NCBI RefSeq assembly: GCF_032854445.1
Contig: NC_088298.1
Span: 18,683,976 to 18,747,975, forward strand
Source: Liolophura sinensis
Lineage: Eukaryota; Mollusca; Polyplacophora; Chitonida; Chitonidae
DNA: 64,000 bases
Direction of reading: 5' to 3'
In this document: piece after piece, positions 59,901 through 64,000 of the stretch
Position numbering within the stretch: position 1 is the stretch's first letter
Layout of the letters: the number at the start of each line of letters is the position of its first letter
The notes under the pieces: generated by a model
Databases searched by the model: none
What the model saw: the letters and a program-made list of their open reading frames with translations, nothing else
What the model was told of the DNA's origin: nothing
Program-made: the position numbers and the translations under genes

Positions 59901-61763
59901 TAACGCTTTCGTAAGTAAGTAACTCGACTTTAAGGGTAGCCATTTTAGTCCATTTTACAGCAAAAAACAATAAACAGTTGGAAACAGTATAAGACAAGTT
60001 TTGGCTTGTACTGTATATCAGCTTCTTCACGTGCAGGCGTTTCCCGTGGTGTAGTCATATGGGAAAGAGGAGGGCGTTATGCCGTTTTCCGCCGGTGTAG
60101 TCATGTGGGAAATAGGGGAAGGGAACTGGCGTTTTCCACCGGTGTAGTGAGGTGAGAAAGAGGATGGGGGTAATTGCGTTTTCCGCCGGTGTAGACATGT
60201 GAGAAAAAGGGTAGTGGTGGTTTTCCGCCGGTGTAGTCATGTGAGAAAGAGGAGAGGGGGTAATGGCGTTTTCCGGGGTGTGGCGTTTTCCGCCTGTGTA
60301 GTCATGTGAGAAAGAGGAGGGAGGGTAATGGCGTTTTCCACCGGTGTAGTCATATGAGAAAGAGGAGAGGGATAATGGCTTTTTCCGCCGGTGTAGTCAC
60401 GTGAGAAATAGGAGAATGGTAATGACGTTCTCCGCTGGTGTAGTCATGTGGGAAATGTGGAAGGGTACTGCGTTTTGCGCCGGTGAGGTCATATAAGACA
60501 TTAGATCTTGTAAATTGTCATTATTCTAAATAATGACAATTATAAATTGTACTCTATCCCGTATAGCTCTTTTTGGAGTATTTCCATCCGTGATAGATAA
60601 CACCATGACCGTGATTCTCATGTAGAAAGAGAGGGCTGGCCTTTGTAAGCGTGCTAACGCAGCACAATGATCTAATAGCCTCTCAGAAATGCGATCGCTA
60701 CGAGCTCAAGTCCAACTCACGTTGCCTTTCTCTCCAGTCGTAAGTGAGAAGGTCTGTCAGCAACCTGCGGATGGTCGTAACAACCTCCTACCATAATGCA
60801 ACAACGTGGTATAAGGTTCAAACGATAAATTTCTGCTTGACTGGGCCAGTCTGTTTTTGTACTTTCGGAGAACATCCTATCATGTATTAGGCTAGCTTAA
60901 TTCTGTCTGATATACGATCGGGATGGCAATTTAGTGTGTTGATTACGAAGAAGACTAACCGCTGATCGTGTGTTCGAATCTAGCTGATGCTTCTGTTCGC
61001 CTGTGTATTAATGAGTTAAATTGTTTGCTAAGTGTTATGTCAGGTGTAAGTCCTGGGGATCCAATGATGCCTGTTCGATTATAGGCATCAGACAATCTGA
61101 GAACGGTCATTAAAAATATATTCTTTGGTAAAAAAGCAATCATGTAAACAAAGAAAGAAAGCATTGCCATTTAAAGATAAATGTATGGCTTCTTGTGTTA
61201 AGTTCTTCAGGACCACTTGTCTATCGATGAGAAGAATTCTGTCAAATATCAGTCCCAGATTCTTCGTACTTCAACAGAAACTACGACCCTTTCGGCTGTG
61301 ATATCAGTCCTGGTGATACGAAATTTTTTTTCAAATTTACTATCGAACCAAAAGATAGGAACAGTTAACTCATACGCCAACAATTTACTCAGTCTCAAGT
61401 TACAGTTCTCATTCATAGTCACATGTTCGCTAACTCATTTGTGAATGCGTTCTCCGCCCTGTGGAAGATAGAGCCTTGACCGATGAGGTCACGTGATCTA
61501 ATTCAGTTCCCGGCAGGGGTCATTGCGGCTTCACGAAAGGCATATCAGTTAAACAATTACCAGTAGATAAACAAATCAGTTGTTTTCTGTTGTTAGTGAG
61601 ACGGCCTTGGTCATCCCAAACACACTCCATGGCTCAGGCCCTATCTGGTTGGATGATGTAATTTGTCAAGGGAGCGAGACATCTCTGTCCTCCTGTAGGC
61701 ACCTAGGCTGGGGTCAGAACAATTGCGGTCATGGCGAAGATGTCTTCATCAGATGTGGATACG
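39901..61763 (+). CDS. Gene B: paralogue of gene A, LU-LU-linker-SRCR x3+, 3' end outside window
   Basis: Exons: 39901-39940 (tentative), 41266-41295, 41788-41888, 42704-42775, 44778-44898, 46729-46814, 48019-48090, 49237-49368, 49938-50022, 53073-53211, 54952-55118, 57099-57243, 58485-58651, 59623-59762 and 61597-61763. LU exon lengths (101, 72, 121, 86, 72, 132) and SRCR1 lengths (139, 167) equal those of gene A, proof of tandem duplication. The linker is longer (28 codons, Thr/Pro-rich), SRCR2 is close to A's, and the third SRCR is SRCR1-like with a 1-nt insertion near 59693. The last exon ends G|GTAAGC in phase 1, so more exons are expected right of the window. It may be a working gene with an assembly error, or a gene with a decaying third SRCR. 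Confidence 0.78.
40675..40950 (+). repeat. Dispersed element 'DR', copy i
   Basis: ttaaatgtgatgaccacaaa, aacctgtgacgtctaataaat ... tgatcgtttgctaacaatatc, cactgtcgg. It lies in gene B intron 1, matching the position of copy c in gene A. Confidence 0.8.
41112..41230 (-). mobile_element. tRNA-derived SINE, partial
   Basis: ttatttgattggcggtttacgc, caagaatgtttcatttatacg and agcccggggaaacccatgacc; truncated before the head, about 35 bp upstream of gene B exon 2. Confidence 0.85.
41788..44898 (+). CDS. Gene B LU domain 1
   Basis: Exons 41788-41888, 42704-42775 and 44778-44898. Landmarks are [28 protein letters not shown] and [28 protein letters not shown] and [13 protein letters not shown] are identical in gene A. 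Confidence 0.88.
41985..42110 (+). repeat. Dispersed element 'DR', copy j (partial)
   Basis: agcatttacatatatatttag, ccttgaggtaaattaatcaa and ccacactgtagttg mark a diverged 3' part. Confidence 0.5.
43860..44640 (+). repeat. ~70-bp minisatellite in gene B LU1 intron
   Basis: Clear units from about 44260 to 44640 with core ttttccatgaccaggtatct, acctggcagtgtttacctat and ttgcaatattgcaattgcct. More decayed units reach back to about 43860. About five good units. Confidence 0.85.
45020..45305 (+). repeat. 40/80-bp higher-order tandem repeat
   Basis: Two alternating ~40-bp forms, gataagtaaataatacacctgaacg and gatgaataaataaaacacgtgaatg, each followed by a tgtaataat-type joint. The 80-bp pair is repeated about three and a half times. 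It lies in the intron between LU1 and LU2 of gene B. Confidence 0.9.
45648..45826 (+). mobile_element. SINE, 5'-truncated
   Basis: tcatgctggctttctttacg ... cgtcgtataagtgaaatata ... ccaatcaaatcaataaat. It is tail-to-tail with the next copy. Confidence 0.85.
45831..46060 (-). mobile_element. tRNA-derived SINE, inverted partner
   Basis: ttattttattgttgttttacgcc ... agcattatggttggaggaaa ... cgtgctaaactcctcggccacg. With the preceding copy it forms an inverted repeat in a gene B intron. Confidence 0.85.
46729..49368 (+). CDS. Gene B LU domain 2
   Basis: Exons 46729-46814, 48019-48090 and 49237-49368. Landmarks are [39 protein letters not shown] and [16 protein letters not shown]. Two minisatellites lie in the intron between its first two and last two exons. 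Confidence 0.88.
46899..47163 (+). mobile_element. tRNA-derived SINE, full length
   Basis: Head ggcctccgtggccaaggggg, B-box-like gagttcaagtcc, body, tail acattcttaagtacggcg and A-rich end. It is about 85 bp after the 46729-46814 exon of gene B. Confidence 0.9.
47225..47600 (+). repeat. ~38-bp minisatellite, about ten units
   Basis: Unit gaatgttggacttgacgctt plus agggtggtatacg, with variants gacgcgtggggtgggacac. It lies in the LU2 intron of gene B. Confidence 0.9.
48230..48720 (+). repeat. 93-bp minisatellite, about five units
   Basis: Unit of 93 bp with ccaacgacaccttccaccca, ctacaacaacaccaacgacc and ccttcaacccactataacac. It is G-poor on the + strand. Divisibility by 3 keeps a 161-codon frame open (period 31 residues, Thr/Pro/His/Asn-rich). 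Not bordered by suitable splice phase, so treated as non-coding. Confidence 0.92.
48721..48960 (+). repeat. C/A-rich continuation of the array
   Basis: Degenerate relatives of the 93-bp unit (caccactaacgacacctc, ccccaacaagacacc) with a C9 run near 48846. Confidence 0.75.
49938..50022 (+). CDS. Gene B Thr/Pro-rich linker exon (donor or stop)
   Basis: Phase-0 reading [20 protein letters not shown] and onward gives a Ser/Thr/Pro-rich, probably O-glycosylated hinge, ending at donor G|GTGAAT in phase 1. Without splicing it ends GE-stop at TAG 50028, as in gene A. Confidence 0.72.
50085..50400 (+). repeat. Short repeats with TGACGTGAACAT core
   Basis: About five ~27-bp units (gttttgacgtgaacattctcct) at 50155-50275, plus a larger ~220-bp direct duplication: atcttcaaatctaaa recurs at about 50105 and 50308. 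It follows the gene B linker exon. Confidence 0.75.
50401..53072. other. Gene B intron between linker and SRCR1
   Basis: No exon recognised. A direct duplication (atactaaagtacttaagtttaacaagaa-gata) lies at 50870-50970, a repeat end shared with 37740-37855 lies at 51440-51540, and repeated 'gatcctac' phrases lie near 52440-52500. The frame at 51734-52024 (96 codons) matches no family I know and has no support. Confidence 0.4.
53073..55118 (+). CDS. Gene B SRCR domain 1 (two exons)
   Basis: N-half 53073-53211 ([38 protein letters not shown]). C-half 54952-55118 ([35 protein letters not shown]). It has the six-cysteine group A pattern, and splice phases 1 in, 2 between and 1 out match gene A. 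Confidence 0.92.
53228..53440 (-). mobile_element. tRNA-derived SINE, diverged
   Basis: tgtttgattggagcctttcg, ctcaagaatacataacttatacg and gaactcacagcgaccgaattg. It begins about 17 bp after the SRCR1 N-half donor of gene B. Confidence 0.8.
53885..53958. repeat. (AT)n microsatellite
   Basis: An almost pure TA run of about 70 bp in the SRCR1 intron of gene B. Such tracts are length-variable and prone to assembly error. Confidence 0.95.
53995..54170 (-). mobile_element. tRNA-derived SINE, partial
   Basis: tatttatttatttgattggag, actcaagaatatttcaatta, ctgcaggttgctggcagacc and cggccggagaggaagccagc; the head is lost. Confidence 0.9.
54695..54785 (+). mobile_element. Degenerate SINE tail
   Basis: cctaccatgatggtgtgtcgg, atataagtgaaatattctcg and cttcggcgtaaaa. 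Confidence 0.65.
55119..55813. other. Gene B SRCR1-SRCR2 intron, 5' part
   Basis: AT-rich sequence in which I recognise no exon, SINE or tandem array. Confidence 0.4.
55814..55949. repeat. Foldback (MITE-like) palindrome
   Basis: Left arm gcacagttaaggttgaatac-cataaatatt; right arm aaatatttatggtattcaac-ctttgtgc. Inner arms gataaccca and tgggttatc extend the pairing. The whole 136-bp unit can fold into one hairpin with a small loop near 55880. It resembles a MITE or foldback element; no target duplication is clear. Confidence 0.85.
56465..56925. repeat. Long imperfect inverted repeat (~460 bp)
   Basis: The reverse complement of 56730-56925 aligns with 56465-56640 almost throughout. Examples: atttacttttctt in both; cacctgcgaaagt against ctcctgcaaaagt; acagtttcggcggcctc against acagtttccgccgtctc. 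The turn is near 56650-56690. Estimated identity is moderate, so it is old or of composite origin. It lies in the SRCR1-SRCR2 intron of gene B. Confidence 0.75.
57099..58651 (+). CDS. Gene B SRCR domain 2 (two exons)
   Basis: N-half 57099-57243 ([36 protein letters not shown]). C-half 58485-58651 ([32 protein letters not shown]). LGLPK at the half-junction is shared with SRCR2 of gene A. Confidence 0.92.
57675..57815 (+). mobile_element. SINE, 5'-truncated
   Basis: cggtcgtacgtggtaaggtc, gattgtcgtgggtttccgtg and tgaaatatacggcgtaaaac, ending aaataaataa, in the SRCR2 intron of gene B. Confidence 0.8.
59055..59290 (+). repeat. ~46-62-bp tandem array with internal dyad
   Basis: Five units of tgtgtaacagtaatgatgtg plus ttcattgttacaccagtacg and gaactat. 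GTGTAAC and GTTACAC inside each unit can pair. It lies in the intron between SRCR2 and SRCR3 of gene B. Confidence 0.85.
59623..61763 (+). CDS. Gene B SRCR domain 3, SRCR1-like, with 1-nt frameshift
   Basis: N-half 59623-59762 begins [19 protein letters not shown], then QWG, then leaves frame: ggcAacggtctgtgatgac has one base more than the ggcacggtttgtgacgac of SRCR1, and reading on gives a TGA at once. After the shift the other frame has the expected [14 protein letters not shown]. The exon is 140 nt where relatives are 139. C-half 61597-61763 is intact ([32 protein letters not shown]). Either a damaged domain or a base error. Confidence 0.75.
60035..60490 (+). repeat. ~47-bp minisatellite, about nine units
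   Basis: Unit gtttt-ccgccggtgtagtcatg plus tgagaaagaggagagggtaat. G-rich on the + strand, unlike the surrounding AT-rich intron. It lies between the halves of gene B SRCR3. Confidence 0.9.
60630..60815 (+). mobile_element. tRNA-derived SINE, diverged
   Basis: gtgctaacgcagcacaatga, gagctcaagtccaactcacg and ggtctgtcagcaacctgcgg. The tail is mostly lost. Confidence 0.75.
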
Positions 61764-61949
61764 GTAAGCCAGGGTGCTTCACTTTTCATGATTTTACTTT
61801 GACGTCTAATTTATCTGACGCCTAACTCGTTATGGCAACGCTTTGCTTTGTTCGTTATGGTTCAGTACATTTACATTTGTTTACGTATTCGTGGTGGCAA
61901 TAACTGGTATCCACTGTACGAGTGGCTATTGCGAAGTCTTACCTTCTTT
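61764..61949. other. Intron start after last visible gene B exon
   Basis: Follows donor G|GTAAGC at 61763. No further SRCR, transmembrane or terminal exon is seen from here to 64000, so the gene's end lies beyond the window. Confidence 0.5.
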
Positions 61950-62545
61950 GTAAGGGTAACACTATCGGAGAGCAAAGATGAGAAACAACTTGTTTGTTCA
62001 ACTCTCAGATCAGCGATAGGCCTTAGCCTTATACAAGATCAAACAAAAAAACACGAAGACGCTTGAAAACGTTCAATACATATATTTTAACAAAACAGAC
62101 AAATACCACAACTGAGAATAATATACAAAACAACACAAATAATTACAAACAGCGTCCAAATCCAGATGGAATATTCCGTCTTCCAAATGCGAGACAGTCC
62201 ACGTAAATAAAGAATCCACAGTTAAGATAAATTCCGTAATCTGCGGATGAGAGTCCGATAAGTTGTTTATTCCCCAGATGCCTGTAAAGGTGTAACTTCT
62301 CAAGGCAGACGAGTTGACAGTAGCACCCGTGATGACGATCTGTCAATGTATGCTTTACTTACAGTGAACGACTGCTCTCAAGTGTATTTGAATAAATGAT
62401 GGTTTGATCGTAAACGTGTTGACAGCATCGATACATATTTAATGTACAATGACATTAAACTCATAAACACCGAAGCCTCGAGAATGCTCGACTGAATCAC
62501 AGTGCAGGCTATAACGCACGCAGACGGAAAAAATGTAGGCCAGAC
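61950..62545. repeat. Dispersed repeat, copy 2
   Basis: Matches 2276-3195 from taagggta-cactatcgg onward (gatgagaaacaacttg, gcgataggcctta, aatccagatggaa, gaatccacagttaagat, tgaagcctcgagaa). It lacks a few hundred bases present in copy 1. Confidence 0.75.
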
Positions 62546-62572
62546 GCTGACCCCATAAGATCAAGAAAAAAT

Positions 62573-62842
62573 GGGGCCTCGTGGCTCAGTCGGTTAAAGC
62601 GCTAGCGCAGCGTAATGACCCAGGAGTCTCTCACCAATGCGGTCGATGTGAGTTCAAGTCCAGCTCATGCTGGCTTCCTCTCCGGCCGTACGTGAGAAGG
62701 TCTGTCAGCAACCTGCGGATGGTCGTGGGTTTCCACCGGGCTCTGCCCGGTTTCCACCCACCATAATGCTGGCCGCCGTCGTATAAGTGAAATATTCTTG
62801 AGTACGGCGTAAAACACCAATCAAAAAAAAAAAAAAAAAAAA
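62573..62842 (+). mobile_element. Full-length tRNA-derived SINE, young-looking
   Basis: Complete head (ggggcctcgtggctcagtcgg), B-box-like gagttcaagtcc, clean body and tail, then A20. Flanking atcaagaaaaa at both sides is a target-site duplication. Its low divergence and pure poly(A) suggest recent insertion. Confidence 0.95.
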
Positions 62843-63009
62843 TCAAGAAAAATATATATAATACAATATTTAAAGAGGGGGGGTTGTGACATCTTGGAAA
62901 CCTATATGTCTTCCACCAATATGATCTTCGAAGCTTTTCATGTAAGTTGCCAAATATCCATGGTTTATTCATGACGCCATTAAACTGTCAACCATCTCAT
63001 ACGTCAAAC

Positions 63010-63230
63010 GGGGCCTCCATGGCCGAGGTGTTAGCGTGCCAGCGCAGTGCATTCATCCAGGAGCCTCTCACCAATGCGCTCGCTGTGAGTTCAAGTTCTC
63101 TCATGCTATCTACCAGCAACCTGCGAATGTTCGTGGGTTTGTCCCAAGGTTCTATGCGTTTTCTTCCCACCAGAATGATCGGCGCCGCCTAATTAGACAA
63201 ATTGTAAAACGCCAATGGAATAAATGTAAG
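63010..63230 (+). mobile_element. tRNA-derived SINE, diverged
   Basis: ggggcctccatggccgaggt, gagcctctcaccaatgcgct, gtgagttcaagttc and cagcaacctgcgaatg. The tail is degenerate. Confidence 0.85.
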
Positions 63231-63384
63231 CCAATCATAATGTTAACGCCGTTGTTGTAGTCATTGTGATTGCCAGTACACTCTGCCAATTTCTTTTTCT
63301 TTTTCCTTCATCTTTTTTATTCTTTAACAAGTAACATCACAATCAGGGAATTTAAGCACTCCTTGTTCGTTTTTCTTAAATTTA

Positions 63385-63560
63385 GCGTGTTTAGCTTGCT
63401 AGCGAAGCACAATGACACAGAAGTCTCTCACCGGTGCGGTCGCAACTGGTTCAAGTCTGTCTCATCCGGTCTACATTACTGTTTGTATGTCGGAAAGTCT
63501 GGCAGCTACCTGTTCCATACCACCGCCACACCTCATTTCGTGATTGCCAGATTCCCACCA
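63385..63560 (+). mobile_element. Old SINE remnant
   Basis: tagcttgctagcgaagcaca, agtctctcaccggtgcggtc and ctggttcaagtctgtctcat mark the head and B-box region of a strongly diverged copy. Confidence 0.65.
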
Positions 63561-63777
63561 GAACTCGCTTGAAATTTATGAAGGGAAATGTATGAGCATA
63601 CCTGTCATCCATTGCAAACAAACACGTACATTTCATATGGCACCTGTATCCCTGTTAGATGTGAGGTTGTGCAAGGTATCTCTCAATTTCCAATACAACA
63701 TGACTGCCTGTCCTAATAATGTCTGCAGTAAATACTTTAGTATAAGTATTATTTTTTATTCCTTATATTTATAAGGA

Positions 63778-64000
63778 TTTATTTATTTTGTTTTTTTGAG
63801 TGGTGTTTTACGCCGTTCTCAAGAATATTTCACTTATACGGTGGCGGCCAACATTATGGTGGGTGGAAACCGGCAAAGCCAGGGGAAACCCACGACCATC
63901 CGTAGGTTGGTGAGACCTGAACACGTACGGCCAGAGAGGAAGCTAACATGAGCTGGACTTGAACTCACAGCGAGCGCAATGGTGAGAGGCTCCTAGGTCA
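63778..64000 (-). mobile_element. tRNA-derived SINE running off the window
   Basis: Antisense tail gtggtgttttacgccgttc, body tggaaaccggcaaagcc and gaactcacagcgagcgcaatg. The head lies beyond 64000. Confidence 0.9.

Overview
This is eukaryotic nuclear DNA: AT-rich, intron-dense, with GT-AG exon junctions, many tRNA-derived SINEs and many minisatellites. Group A SRCR domains, Ly6/uPAR-like domains and a CASD1-type acyltransferase point to an animal. The SINE family and gene content suggest a marine invertebrate, probably a lophotrochozoan such as a mollusc or brachiopod; this is inference and the species is not identified. All recognised host genes are on the + strand. Most open frames elsewhere are chance or repeat-derived.

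Layout. (1) 621-10310 holds the 3' eleven exons (417 codons) of a CASD1-like sialate O-acetyltransferase; the N-terminal catalytic half lies left of the window. A ~51-bp minisatellite begins right after its stop. (2) 14540-34969 is gene A, modelled from fifteen exons that join in frame to 552 aa: signal peptide, two Ly6/uPAR (LU) domains, a short linker, then three SRCR domains. (3) 34970-39900 is repeat-rich spacer. (4) 39901 to at least 61763 is gene B, a paralogue of A with the same exon order, phases and nearly the same exon lengths. It has a longer Thr/Pro-rich linker and three SRCR domains, the third with a 1-nt frameshift. Gene B probably runs off the right edge, because its last visible exon ends with a phase-1 donor. 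(5) 61764-64000 holds repeats only.

The main finding is the tandem pair of LU-LU-linker-SRCR genes. The LU and SRCR blocks look like separate genes at first, because an in-frame stop follows the linker exon. In both copies, however, that stop lies just inside a GTGAAT splice donor, and the phase fits the first SRCR exon. This gives one chimeric secreted protein, with a possible LU-only form if the intron is retained. Both domain types are cysteine-rich extracellular modules, so a secreted recognition, scavenging or immune role is plausible but unproven.

The introns carry about thirty SINE copies, about ten copies of another dispersed element of ~230-330 bp, a Penelope-like reverse-transcriptase relic, foldback sequences and more than ten tandem arrays. 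One array has copied an exon/intron junction, splice donor included. All gene models were read by eye and need transcript support.
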